Shown: positions 1 to 12,670, counted from the stretch's first letter. The stretch is DNA of 64,000 nucleotides from Holothuria scabra (GCA_037179385.1 CM074188.1:22895318-22959317), one strand, 5' to 3'. A program made the numbers and translations. Notes: a model not told the origin generated them from the letters alone.

Positions 1-869
1 TAGACTTCAAAATGCATGGAGTTGAAATAGTAACTTCATTCCAGCTTTTGATAAAAATACAGAATACTTCCTTAAACAAAATATCAGCTAGTCTCCTTTC
101 CCACTCTAATCAGTGTTCCTTTTCTGTGAACCAAGTCAAATTGCAGCATTAGCACATGCATCCAAAACGACACAGAACTTGTTGGTAGCATTTAAGCCAC
201 TGTACAGAATGGTATACAGTATTGCATGTGGGCCTGTGCAATGAGAGAATCACCGCTTCCTCCCCAATAAGAATAATCGTTACATAACACTGGAGGACAA
301 ATGGATGCAGTTACATTCCCCAGGAACCTGAGGTATTTTTCTGTGTGTATAACTTCTTACCAGGGAACTTCCAAACACTTGTATGATGTATACCAAACAA
401 TTTTCCTTGCAAGTTGGCTCAAGGAATATTGAGAAGTCACAAAACTCTATCTGCTGAACAGGAGTATTCCTAGGTGTTGAAACTCCCCTTTTCACTAGTT
501 TTGTGAAGAAAACATAGGTTTACAGTAGGTTTCGTAATGGTAATTTGCTGATTATATCAATCATTTTAGGCCATTTATACATGATAAGATTCTGCAACAT
601 CTACAGAGCAGGGTATACTCCAAGTACACTATAGTACACACAATGTGAAGTTGGGTTCCTGTGATGATGTCATTCTTGGTTCAATGCACTTTTACATTTT
701 TCAGCTGTTGTGCTGGAAGGGATACCATTTCACTTGAGCATTTCTCTTTCATGGGGTGGGATTTTTTAAAATAAATGCTATTTTTGTTGATAGATAGTGT
801 CAGAGAATGACCCCATATCATTGTTACTAAGTCATTTCATGGGCTCTTTCATTTTTAAATTCTTTACAG

Positions 870-3800
870 TAATGGTTTGTGTGGTCATCTAACACAAGAT
901 AACAGTGAACAGTATAAGAAACCACTTGTTACAGTTTATTTTGATGTGGACTTTGAAAGGAATCCTAAAGGTGAGTGTTTCTAAGATTCTCTGCCACTAA
1001 TTGAGTTGGCAAATGTTCAAAAACATTCAAGGAATATATATAAACAATTATAATAAACTTGGTTGCTGCTAGGGCTCAACCGGTAATCAAATGAGGAAAC
1101 ATTTTGAGATTTTTTAGAGGACTAATAGGAATATATGCATGGGAAAAGTACATAATATAGAGGCATTGGGGAAAAGTTGTAAACCTATAGGTACTTTTGG
1201 GTAACAAAAATATTGGATCGGGTCGAATATCTGCCGATGTTGGGGAAAAAAACATTGGACATAGGATCAGCAGTGAAACACAACGTTGGTTGAGCCTGTA
1301 GTTGCTACCCAGCTCCACTGTAAAGGTGTTGAGCACTTTTCTTGGTTGTGATTCTTGGAACATACTGTTGTGTATATGTCTAAATGTCCCACAAGAGAAG
1401 TTAAATTGACCCAGCGTGGCTGAAATTTGTACTCTTGCCATGATCGGTAAAAAGTTGGGTTGAATTACAAATCCGCTCTTCGGGTCGTCTGAAGTAGTAG
1501 GTTCTATTTATACTTGAACAGATCTCTACATAGCAAGAAAGTTGGGTCATAACTGATTAAAATCCCATTAAGGAGTTGAATGGAGCCAATCTAGAATTGG
1601 CTTTAGGTTGTCCTATGAACAACTGAACAACTTAATCTATATATTTTTAAGCCCATGGAGCATAGCCTCTTGACTGACACCACGGACCATTAGCATGATC
1701 ATTGCCTTACTGCAGTAATACTTGACTCTCCATCCCCTCTCATTACAAAATGCTTTTGTATGAAATTAATTTTTGAGCTGTCTGTACATTCATACTTTGG
1801 TCAAAAACATCATCATACATTTGAATGATTATGTTTATTGTCAAGGTATGGTCATTTGGACTGCTCTGCCTACAAATTTGAATAATATCCAACAGGAATA
1901 AGCTGTTCAGATGTTCAGCTGCAGGTTTGATCTTCACAGAAAGTGTTATGACAATGTTTGTGAACATGATGTAAGATCGTGTGGTTTAGCCGTTTTAGGT
2001 AAAATTTTTTAGCATTCTGTTTTAACAGGCAGCAAAGCCAAGTGATGTTTATTGTCCAAGAGAGACATCTCAAATTAGTCTGGTGGAATCACACATTTCA
2101 TAAATTTCAGCATTGTTTATCTTGGCTGCTGAGTAAACTATAAAAGTGGGGCCTCTAAAACGTATATTCTTTTAATTCTTCACTTAAAGGGGCTCATTGA
2201 GTTGATATTGATACCTTAATGAGAGTGTTAAAGGGTCACTACCACATGTCCATGCTCACAGTTAGCATCAAATGTCATGTTGAATAGTTATGGAAAAATA
2301 TAAAATTTTGAATTTTGTGATGTCCTGACTTGTAACAGGTTTGTGCATAATTTTGAAGAAGTGTCTGATCACAAATTTTTGAAAACCGAATTGAACCATT
2401 AAATACTCATAAGACAGCTATTTGTGAGAAGGATATAGGTATTGTCTTAGTTTGACCATTTGTCATTGGTATGTGAGGAAAACTTAACAGGTTTTGAAAA
2501 AAAATTCAAGAACCAACTCAATGAGCCGCTTTAAAGAACACTTCAGTTAAAGAAATGCTAACTTTGTTATGCAGATTTTAGAAAAAATGTGATAGGGTTC
2601 TTGTGTGATGTCTCCTCCCATCCCACCCTCCTCTCTGCCCCTTCTCAATGCAGTGAACATTTCCATCTCTCCTAGTTGTGAATTTCTGGTGGAGCAAAAT
2701 CCCTGTGAGGAAATTGGAACTGTTGGTAGTAGTCATGAGAAAGGGCAGAGAAGTTGCTCCCCAATACTTCATCAGTCAATTTGTACTCCTTGATTTTGAG
2801 GGGTGCAAAAGCGATCACACGCCATTATTCTTCAGGGAATAGTTTATCAAGTATAGAATCTCAATTTGCTACACAAACAGGCCAAGTTGCTACACAAATG
2901 AAAAATTGTGTAGCAATTTTTTTGGTGTGCATATCCATAACCGTTGCATTTTCACAAACAATGTGCCAAAGATCCCAAAAGTCTTCAAAACTGCTACTCA
3001 AAATTTGAATGCAAAATTATACCCTGGTCTTCTCAAATCATTGTGAGGAGTGTGAGTTTTAGCACACTTAAATGAAGATGGGAGCTCATATGAATCTATT
3101 AAAGTTACATAAAACATCACACCTACCACACTCCTTAATTGTGAGTGTGATTTGTAGTACACACCGAAAATGTAAGACCTGAATTTGCCAATAATTAATT
3201 ATAAAATGGATCATGACTCAAACTGGCTCGGTGCATATTTATGTTGGTAGGAAGAAGTAATTTGGTAGATCATCCAGAATTACTCTGGAGTTCCCTGCAA
3301 AAAAAGAAAAAGAAAGAAAGGAAAAGGAAGAAAAAATTGAATTCTTTTGTTTTCTTCCCCCCCACAGGTACAAACTACTGGAGAAACAGGTAAAATTTTA
3401 CCAGTTTTAAATTAATGACTTATAAATATGTGCAAATTTTATTCAAAATTTTTTACTGTTAAAGCATTTTTAATTACATGTGGTGTTTGTATATGTATTC
3501 GATTTTTATCATACCCTCAAAGGTCACTCTCCCATCCCCTGCCCACAGCATGGCATTGTAAAAAGCAGATATCACTTATCTCAATGTTGGTTACTATAGA
3601 CTGTATATGCCTATGATCTCACATAGTCATGAGAGCTGTTATATGCATTTAATCTCACAGAGTCATGAAAGCTGTTTTATGCATATAATCTCACATAGTC
3701 ATGATAGTTCTTTTATGCATTCAATCTCACAGAGTCATGAAAGTGGCTAAACAGCAATCAGAGGAAATTTATTTCGCTGTAGCCAAGGCATCTGATTTCT

Positions 3801-6800
3801 CAAGAGAGTTGGATGAGTATGGCTTGGATTCCGGCAAAAGTGACAAACCACAAGTCACAATAACTGGAAAGAAAGGAGAGAAATACAAGATGGAAGAGAC
3901 ATTTTCGTAAGTCACATAAAGTGAACATATTTTAGTAGGTTGCAAAATGAGTGTTGTTGATCCATCTCCCACTGCCACAGCTTGTTCCATTGCTGTATTA
4001 GATTTTGAAATTTATTTCCTTCGTTGTTCAACTCACATAACCTGTTTTATTTCCCTTTAAAATGAAAGCATATTTACTAGACCTTGAATGCTTCCTGCTT
4101 ACATTTTGTACAGTGAGGGCCAGTGTGGTCAAGTCACCCCATAACAGCACAGTTGGGATCTATTTTGACACAAGCTGTAATAGCTTTCCAAAACACAAAG
4201 GAATGCAAACACTGTATTGTTAAAAGTACAACAGTGAATGACCTCACAAGTTCTTGCACAATCGTATCATTTCAGATTGCTGCAGTAGGTTCTATTTTTT
4301 GAAGTCATTGGTGTGACTCAGCCTGTGAATGAAAACCTGTAGCTTCTGAGTTAGAGCCAGATGTTCTACCAACTGTACCGCATGCACAATTCAATCAGTG
4401 TTAGCTAGTGGTGTGTCTTCTCATTGACCTCGTGACAGTTGACAATACATCTCCTGACTTCAGCTCTCCTAGGAATTTTGAAGAGAAAATAAGATTACCA
4501 TTGAAAGCTAGCCTGTTAAACCCATGTACACCACTATGTGTACTTGTGACTGCATCACAAAAAGCTGACATAAATCACAGACACTGTGTTGTACTAACTG
4601 CATCCAATTATGATCATAGTTTGAAGGCCCAGTTTTCAACCAATTGGTTTAAGTTGAGCTGGCCACAGCATTTTGTCCAGTTGTGGCTCACTGGCTTTTT
4701 TCCCTGCTCTTTTGCTATAAATGCTGAGCACTAAGCACAATGGCAGTAGGTTCCATTGTTAAATTCTTAAAACAGACAGACAGGCATCTTACAACACTGT
4801 GAAACTCCTGGGCATACTGCTAGTACTACAGCTAACATAACATTTTGTCTCGCTGTGCTGGTGGTCATGAAGACTTAACTTCTAAAATAATTGGTCCTTT
4901 GGTTGGTCTTGATATATATCTACTGTGATTGAGATGGTGTTCCCAGAAACTGGCATCTTATAAAAGTGCAAATAATACCTTTTCATATTATATACCACCA
5001 GTTAATTTTTATCTTCTCTGTCTTTTGTAGGGTAGACAACTTAGCTGCATTTGTCACAAAATTTTTGGCCGGAGAGCTTGAACAGTACTTAAAGAGTGAA
5101 GCTGTACCTGAGTCTAACGATGGTCCAGTCAAGGTATGAATAGATGGTTTCTTCATTGCATACAGTATGAAATGCCTTTGTTGGTATAACAATGTCATCA
5201 AAAAAAAAAAAAACTTCTTATAGACCTTGTGCATTGACCACATACTGACATCATGCTTTGAGCAGAACAATGGAACAAATAGCCACATGCATGAGAATTC
5301 ACCTGGCACGTGTGGCCATGCACTTATTCTACTGGTTGATAAACCAGCTGTCTACATTTGTGGGTGCTGGTTTGTTAAGCCCTCAAAGGAGGGCTTACTT
5401 TCAGCTCTGTGATACCATACACACAAAGGTCTGTAGTTTTACTGTCTCACAGATTAAACCATGTTACACCAATCAATCAAATAATTATAGATGCCACTTA
5501 GGTCAATAGTTACAGAATTCAACTGGTTTCACCATACCAGACTGCTCAGTTCAAGCATCAACTAACATTGAATTCTAGATTTTTTATCCTCTTAAGTTTC
5601 TTTTGATTTTAAAAATGGTTTCAAACCCAGCATTTGCATCTCTGCAAGTAATTCATGCATTATTATGGGAAGGAAACTTCAAAATGCTATATTTTCCTAT
5701 TATGGGATGGATAAGTTAATAATGTTATTTTTGTTCGTTTGTTTGTTTTTCCCAACAGGTAGTTGTGGCCAAAACATTTGATGAAATTGTGAATGATGAA
5801 TCTAAAGATGTATTGATAGAATTTTATGCTCCATGGTGTGGTCACTGTAAAAATTTAGAACCAAAGTATAAAGAACTTGGTGAAAAGGTGAGCATTCAAA
5901 GCTTCATTTTGTCATTAATTTTTCTCATCTATAATGTCAGCTAGTTGTTTGTGATGATGGCATTTTTCATATTTTTTTAAAGATGAGCTTTGGAGGTCCT
6001 CCTCACCATTTTCATGCCCCATGAAACTGTCTAATTGTTATGTTCATGACATTAAAATTTTATGCCTCGATCAAGATGTATAGGTATGTTCCTGTCAGTG
6101 TTTACGCTAATCTGCTATGATGATTTTGATGTTATACCTGGTCAATTTGACCCACTGATGTTTGTTGGAAAAAATGAATGCACAACAAACAATTGGCTGT
6201 TATTAAAGGGTAGGGTAACCTTTTGATGTCAAATAGCCTACTTCCTCAGGGTTCATCGCTGGCATCTGGCAAACCCCACCCAACACTTAAAATTTCTGGC
6301 AACCCTCATTTAAAGGTCTGGATGAAGTCCAGTTTGGAGTAACTTCAGGAGGTTATCCTTCTGAGGTCTAGTGGCCCCCCCATTTCTACACCCAACACTG
6401 AGAACTAGGCAGGGGTTCAGTTCCTTGACTCAGAACCCATGTCAGACCCAGTATTTAGTATGAAAATTGGTAATCTTCCCAGGTCAATAAACCCCTTCTG
6501 GGCTCCAGGTCTATATGTGTATCTCTCTTCTAAGTATTAAGTACAAATTTAGCAATAGCCATTGTGCATAACTTCCCAAAGGTCAGGGAGTTGAAGTACA
6601 AATTCATCCTCTTAGATCAGGTAGACACAATTGTACAAAGCCCTTAGTACACAGATGAGTATGAGCACTCACTACATGTCCAGTGGTTCCTAATTACTCC
6701 ACGGAACTGGGCTTGACCAGATGAGGAAGTCATCAAATCAGTATGATATGCATCACTTGCTCATTACCCCTTTCCGTGGATTGAACTGGGGCATGTGAGG

Positions 6801-9190
6801 AACTCACTTTATTAACAATGATGATGTTTCTTTCTTGCTCTTCAGTTAAGTAATGATGATAACATTGTCATTGCTAAGATGGATGCTACAGCCAATGATG
6901 TTCCTAGCCCATTCCAAGTTTCTGGGTAAGTTCACTTCTCTACCTTTTGGTGGCTCCTTCAAGCATTACTATAGTGACATCACATCATTAATATTAAGCA
7001 GCTATCAGAGTTTGTTTTTAACATTTCTCCACAACGTCGATTCTGCACCACCTTTGTTCATTGACTAAAAGCTAACAACAAAAACTTATCCAATCAAACA
7101 TTGGTATCGGCCTTGCATTTGTGTGAAATTTCTTTCCTGACAAGTGTTCATAAATTTTTATTCAGCAGTAGTTACCGTAAATGTCTTTTTTGTTGTGGAA
7201 GACCTTTTCAATGTTTCTGTATTCTGGGAAGCAATAAATTCAGAAGGTGCTGGAATAAAATTTTAATTTTTCTGTTAAATCCTGATTGCCCTTTAACAAT
7301 TTTCTCCCATTTTGGTTGCATTTGATTTTGAGTGTTGTTTTCTATATGCATGTATTAGTTTTGGTTAGACTTTTGTGCCAGTCAGTGGTCACCCAGTTAC
7401 TTGTGGTGTATACATACCTCTCTGTTCTGATACTGTTGTTGACCAAACAGAGAGTCATAACTATTCGTGGAGGCAAAGTTTGACTTAGCCGTGCACTCAC
7501 AGACTTACATACATGGACACAGCATGTAAAGTGTACGTTCTATCCGTAGATGGTCACCACTGAATGGGACAAAAAAGGCGCACCAAGATGGACGTTGTGA
7601 AGCTAAAAATCGTCTGATTTGACGACACCTCTGTAATATTTTAGACAAAAGTTAAACTTGAATGGGAAACAATATCATATTCCTGCAACATGTGAAGTGA
7701 TTTTGATTCACCATGCCATACTTCAAAAACATTTCAAATTTCTTGCAAAATCTGGGAATTGACTTGAGCAAGTCCAAACTTTAACACAAAATCTAGCGTA
7801 ACCATGCTGTAGCAGACAGCCATTTTGGTGCGCTTTTTCTAACACGTACGGTGAGCGACAATCTACCGTGCAGTATGCTCTGTCCATGTAAAGGAAGTCT
7901 GTTCTTGCACTTGACAATGATTATCATTAGTATAATTTCGTCAAGTTGTATGGCCAATAGCTACATGAATAGTTAACACATTGATTTTTTTTTTTTTTGT
8001 ATCCTGGCTTGTGACCGTTTTGTGCATGATTTGAAAAAGTGGTCACAGTTTATTAAACACTGATTTGAATTGTTAATTTGTTTTTTTTTTCCTCACATAA
8101 GATATAAAGACAATGTAAGTTTGTCCATTTGTCGTTACTTGTGCTACTATAAATAATACTATATGAGTCTTCCAACGGGTTCACTGCTGAGCAGTCGACG
8201 TTTCCAACTAAGTTAGTAACATGGCATACCTTCGTTATACAAAAGCCCGCCAACTTTCTGTCGCATCTTTTTTACAAACACCAAAAATGACGTCTCAACA
8301 AAAATTAAAATACAGAATTATATTTCGCATAAAAGGTAATATATGTGCATGGAAGTACGGCGTGGTACACATTTTGCACATACAAAAGCTAATTAGGTTG
8401 TTTGTTGTTCGCTGTGTCAGTTGTATACATGTACAAAAATACACTATTTGTACTTGTTTCATGCCCCAAGTGACAATCTCATGTTTACTAATTCATCCCT
8501 CAAAAATGCGAGATTCCTTTAAATAGAAACAGGGCGAAGGTTTGCAGACTCTGTATATTATACTGTTTAGAGACCTGTATTATGATTTTGAGAGAGCGCC
8601 ATCATTCTGCTACAGAGTCTGCTCCGCAGGCTACCTTTGGAATGATTTCGTGATCTTCACAAACCAAGTCAAGGTACTACTTAAACCTGCTTGTATGGAA
8701 GGGGATCTATCCCTTCATACTAAGCTAATCATTTCATTACATATACAAAGAATGTATGTACAGGTTCCATGAATACAAAGTTTTTGTATGGAGGCCTCTG
8801 AATTTGTGTTAATCATAGCCAAAGAGGTGCACCATGTAAAAGTATTTCTTCATCAAGCCTATTCCATGTCCTGAACACAATAACACACCATGGGTTTGTA
8901 AGTAACTATTCCAGGGTGCAGCGAAACCATGCGTAGGGAAGGAGTTAATTAAGTTGGCTCTTATTTCTTATCACTGCTGTTCCTTCTATGCTGATTTCTC
9001 TTTGTTGTCACCCTTTCTCAGCTTCCCCACCATTTACTGGGCACCAGCAGGTGGCAAGAATAACCCCAAGAAGTACCAGGGCGGAAGGGAAGTGTCAGAT
9101 TTTTTGGATTACATCAAAAAGGAGGCTACCAACCCTGTTAATGTTGAGGAGGAGGAGAAGAAGAAGAAGAAGAAGAAGACAGAATTATAA
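870..9190 (+). CDS. PDIA4: Protein disulfide isomerase A4 (ERp72-like), 3' seven exons only
   Basis: Thiol-disulfide oxidoreductase of the ER lumen. Coding exons: 870-970, 3368-3389, 3733-3906, 5031-5133, 5759-5887, 6846-6925 and 9022-9190; all junctions are AG/GT and stay in phase, giving 258 residues to the stop. Visible residues 1-133 match the b' domain, with no active-site cysteines. The a' thioredoxin domain follows, with WCGHC (cysteines near 160 and 163), MDATAND and the cis-proline GFPT near 205. The protein ends in a run of seven lysines and KTEL, an ER-retrieval signal of the KDEL class (human PDIA4 ends KEEL). The [10 protein letters not shown] and FPTIY blocks and the lack of QDEL favour PDIA4 over PDIA3. 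The gene is cut by the left window edge: exon 870 begins inside a codon after a good acceptor, so the signal peptide and the a0, a and b domains are outside. A 36-bp tandem repeat abuts the third exon. A candidate AATAAA lies at 9396-9401. Confidence 0.93.
2184..2534. mobile_element. TTAA-flanked MITE, family A (GCTCATTGAGTTG ends)
   Basis: The element body 2188-2530 is flanked by TTAA at 2184-2187 and 2531-2534. The terminal inverted repeats are AGGGGCTCATTGAGTTG on the left and CAACTCAATGAGCCGCT on the right, 16 of 17 matching. It has no coding capacity. Internal sequence is shared with a longer copy at 19020-19945, a partial copy ending at 26324 and a fragment near 7975-8130. TTAA duplications with ends that do not begin CCC suggest Kolobok rather than piggyBac. 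It lies in the PDIA4 intron after 970. Confidence 0.8.
3020..3185 (+). repeat. Dispersed about 200-bp repeat, family E, copy 1
   Basis: Contains two inverted blocks, GTGAGGAGTGTGA near the left and CACACTCCTTAATT near the middle, followed by GTGTGATTTGTAGTACACAC. Related copies are at 37280-37490, 50690-50885 and, reversed, 61930-62155. It is probably a short non-autonomous element. Exact ends are uncertain. Confidence 0.6.
3368..3389 (+). other. PDIA4: 22-nt microexon of PDIA4
   Basis: This exon of 22 nucleotides encodes most of GTNYWRNR, the b'-domain segment aligned with the YRAATQFWRSK region of human PDIA4. It is flanked by a pyrimidine-rich tract ending CACAG and by the donor GTAAAA. 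It restores the frame between the exon ending at 970 (phase 1) and the exon starting at 3733. It is too short for gene finders that rely on exon coding statistics. Confidence 0.82.
3607..3745 (+). repeat. 36-bp tandem repeat, about four units, spanning a splice acceptor
   Basis: Units start at ATGC on 3607, 3643, 3679 and 3715, so the period is 36 bp. Each unit carries the text ATCTCACA(G/T)AGTCATGA. The fourth unit contains the real PDIA4 acceptor (exon starts at 3733). Unit 2 also keeps CACAG before the same exon-like sequence at 3661; units 1 and 3 have CACATAG at the matching place. Confidence 0.85.
4310..4400 (-). repeat. tRNA-derived SINE fragment
   Basis: On the minus strand the text GCGGTACAGTTGGTAGAACA resembles the A box and D arm of a tRNA. 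A degenerate B box (GGTTTTCATTC) follows about 40 nt later. The stems do not close, so this is a decayed SINE head, not a tRNA gene. Confidence 0.4.
4615..4760 (-). repeat. SINE body copy (GAGCCACAACTGG family)
   Basis: The reverse complement carries GAGCCACAACTGGACAAAA, the segment TTAAACCAATTGGTTG and GCAGGGAAAAAAGCC. The same body occurs at 25736-25815, 21655-21815 (minus), 45974-46310 (both orientations) and 55165-55255. It lies in a PDIA4 intron. Confidence 0.55.
7491..7910. mobile_element. Non-autonomous inverted-repeat element, family F copy 1
   Basis: Ends are inverted and imperfect: GTGCACTCACAGACTTACAT on the left and, reversed, GTGCAAGAACAGACTTCC on the right. Both are followed by a CATGGACA(C/G)AGCATG-type block. 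A related element in the other orientation lies at about 14340-14745. The minus-strand open frame here is only the repeat read through. The target-site duplication is not clear. It lies in the last PDIA4 intron. Confidence 0.6.
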
Positions 9191-11978
9191 GCATGGCATT
9201 GTCCTTAGAGCTTAAAATGGGATGGGGATTTTTTTCTTTTGTCACCTCTAAATACCGATATGTTTTTGTACTTCACAACAAACAGTGTCTTTGTACTCAA
9301 ACCATTTTCTTAAGTTTTATATGGGTGAACTTAAACCTTGCAAAGAAAATCAGAGATTTTACTTTGACTGTTGATGTCACTGAAAACAGGAACAAAATAA
9401 AAGAGAGACACCGTCAGTATTGAAGAGATATTGGGGGGAGGGTAGATGGAGTGCTTTCCTGACTGTGGCTCAAGGTGCTCTGATGTAATTATTCTTTTCT
9501 AAGAATTTAGGCTGCCATCAAAATGTTACTTTTGCATCTGACTTATTGTTTATAATAGTGTACAGTGGTGAAGCAACCAGATTAAGAATAGTCACGTGCA
9601 TAACATTGTACCTATATTTTGGGGTTCTTGTAGATGGGTTGTTTTAATTTGAGCCCATCTTGTGAATAGTAAGTTAGCATTGTTGTCTTTTGGTGTTAAG
9701 CTTATGTTCTTATTCCTCCACTTTGAGTGTAAGTCTTGTTCTGTCCATCTCAGGCAAAAGCCCTTGGTATTAGTTTTTAAACAGGTGTGTATATTTAAGA
9801 TTGTGATTGCCCTGTTTCCTCTTTCAGCTTGTTCTAATCAAGAAGTCAAAAGCCTGATTATTTTCGTTATCATCCTAGCTGTCAAAAAATGGAATTCCTT
9901 ACAGGCCTTTGCTAAGGTTACCAGAGGTTAGAAAATAAAATTGTGCAAAATTTTTCCTTTTGGCAAGCTTTTGGCCTTCCTGGTTTGTGTACTCTACTGT
10001 TTCATGTATTTTTAACATATGTAGTGGATTTAAATTCTATTAAATTTAAAACTGAGAAGGGCAGCTTTCAAATAAAGCAAAGGTAGCATAGGAGGGTTGG
10101 GCAATGAGGGTGACATACTACAGATGTCTAGAATTTCAGTAAGGTTGGGAGAATAGTTTAGAGTATCAGTTCAAAACTTTCCTATGTAATACTTTTGTTT
10201 TTTCCTTTCAGATGGAACTTAAAAATTTTTACCAGTGAAACATGGAATTGATTTAAAATTGAATACTTTATGACGAGGCTTTACAAAAGCTTTGAGATTG
10301 GCCCCAGGTCTATATATTTTCATATTGGAAGCATTAAGTAATAGCCAGTTGTGGTTTGTACAAGGTGCATTTGATACCATTCACATTGGATAAATAATCT
10401 TACCTGTGAATCTTGCATATTTTGTCGTCATGGTTTTGCACATTGTAAAGCACATCCGCTGTTTAAGATGTTTTCTGAGGCATTCCGTCCCTTTTGAGGA
10501 GTAACTATATGCCGCAAGGAGATTTTCACATGATTGTGTATCTACACCTTATTTATTTCTGTGTAAATGATAGTTTAATTACTCTCAGTTAGATATTTTA
10601 AAAGTTTAAATCCATCTCATCTTTTTTACATTATTATATTCAGTCATTGAGGATAACACTTCTCTGTTGCAAGTTCCTCAAATGCTCATTTAACGATTCA
10701 AGTTAAGAAGATACAACTTAAGATTTAATTAAACTTCTGGATTGAAGCGAAGTAACTTGGGGATTTTTTTATTTAAATTTTTCTTGAAAACTGTCTGTAG
10801 CTTTGGGAATGAAGGGGAGGTTTGGCTAATATATATAATGATATATAATGCATCTGAAGAATTAGGTGGTAAATCTTTTTTCTGTGGTTGAAAGTCTGTT
10901 TATATTCTAAACATTTTCATCTGATGTATTTTACCTATTCAGTAGGTATCTTACATCTGAATTATTTGCAATACAGATTCCTTCAGAAGATAATTTTCAG
11001 TTGTTTTATCCATCATTTTCTGTGTACAGAAAGCATCTTTAAATTTAAAGAGATTGAACGGTAAACCTTTTGGGGCTTTAGCTAATCATGGTTTCCCTGC
11101 AAAACCATAACCTTACCATTTCTGGATATGTGCAGTTTCACTGCAAAAACATTGCACTGCTGCTCCCTGGAAGAGCCTCCTTAAACCCATGGTAGGTAAT
11201 TGTTTTGTGCACACATAGAATAGCTTTGAAGAGGAGATACTTTTACATATGTGCATCCCAATGGGCTGTAGTGGACTTTATCTTCACTCTGAAACTCTCT
11301 ACACTAAAAACTAAAAAACGAAAACTAAAAAGTAAAACTACTACACTAATCCAAACTGGGGGAGATTGCATATTCCCGAGGAAATATTGTGTTTAAAATG
11401 CTCCAACAAAGAGTACAAAGAAAATGGCTCAGACACTACCCAACAATTCAGTAGCATGAAGCAAGAACCAAATTGCAAATTTCAGCCATCTCAAGCTGGT
11501 AACTAATAATCCAGAATCTATCAGAGAACTTCCTGTTCAGGTATCTTGAGATCAATAAAGTTGTTTGCCCCCTTCAAAGACTAAATAGAGCAACAAGGTT
11601 GGTTTAAAAGGGGTTAACTTCTGCAATTACAGAGACAAACTTCACCCAAGAAAACGCCTTTTTCTCGAGTAACATATTGGCTAAAACATCCTATTCAATT
11701 CTAGCAGCATGTAATCATAAGCCCCAGCAATAGCTACATCTCTTCAAAATACTATGTTCAAGGAGAGCCATTGACATTGCATCATTTAAAATGTTGAAAG
11801 TTTGGCTGAACAAATTATTCTTGAGCAACAAACAACTGAATTTCTGTCTGTGGAAAACTTATTTCTTGGAAAGAAGGCTACTATACTGCCTTATTTTTGA
11901 TAATCTATCACCCTGTGTCAATAAATATTAGTTTTAAAAGGATGAATTTTTCTTGCAAAACAAAGGCAGTATTTCCCT
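9191..11978. other. PDIA4 3' flank, no further gene seen
   Basis: AT-rich sequence that includes the probable 3' UTR. Candidate polyadenylation hexamers occur at 9396, about 9933 and about 10072. I see no conserved open frame and no delimited transposon. Confidence 0.5.
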
Positions 11979-12283
11979 TTAAAGGGGAAATCCTCTCATC
12001 CCAATCTACAATTCTGATAGGGGTATACCAAAATTCTCAATTGACTCAGCTCTTTTATTGGCAGCTAATTCAAACAATACAGAGTACCAAAGCTTGTATT
12101 ACACAGCATGAACTGTACTGAGAGTGATGTGATTATACACATTAAGCTTTTCTATACTCCCTGTGAAGCAATAAACTGAGTTTGTGTCTGGATAAGGATG
12201 AATTTCAGGCAATTGTGGGAAGGGCTTAAGGAAGAAGGTTAGGAGAACTGGTACTGTTCTGGTGAAAGAATTGGGCCTTTAAG
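11979..12283 (-). mobile_element. MITE family C (CTCTCACCCCAA ends), reverse copy
   Basis: The reverse complement begins with TTAAAGGCCCAATTC and ends near GGATTTCCCCTTTAAA. Internally it shares CTTAAGCCCTTCCCACAATT and GAGCTGAGTCAATTGAGAAT with the copies at 54209-54513 and 62596-62907. A partial forward copy follows at 12465-12670. No coding capacity. Confidence 0.65.
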
Positions 12284-12464
12284 GAAAGTGGTATATTTAT
12301 TTATAGGAAAATGAGATAGTAAGTATCACACATAGCACCTTGCATTGTTAATGTACCACAATTCATTTTTTTCATGAGAACAAGAGAAATCCTTTCTTTT
12401 AGCTTGATCATTGAATTGACAACAGATGTTGCATGCTGTTTAGGCATCTATTCCAATTGAAACT

Positions 12465-12670
12465 ACTGTCAGTTCCAATTCTCCTCACCCACTTGCCTAA
12501 GCCCCTCCCACAACTGTCTAAAATTCCTCCACCTTCCTCTCAGTGAAATACATGATGTGTCAATATGAGCTAGGGCTACAGTGCTGTCAATCAAAAAGGT
12601 GTGCCAATTTCTGATTCTGTAGACTCACTACAAAAATTGTAGTTTGGGATGAGTGTTGACTGGCTTAAGC
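12465..12670 (+). mobile_element. MITE family C, partial forward copy
   Basis: Shares CCTAAGCCCCTCCCACAACT and the terminal text ATTGTAGTTTGGGATGAG with the fuller copies at 54 and 62 kb. The left TTAA end is lost. Confidence 0.55.

Noticed and set aside
7723..7917. 64-codon minus-strand open frame
   Set aside because: It matches the family F repeat, which recurs at 14.3 kb without keeping the frame.
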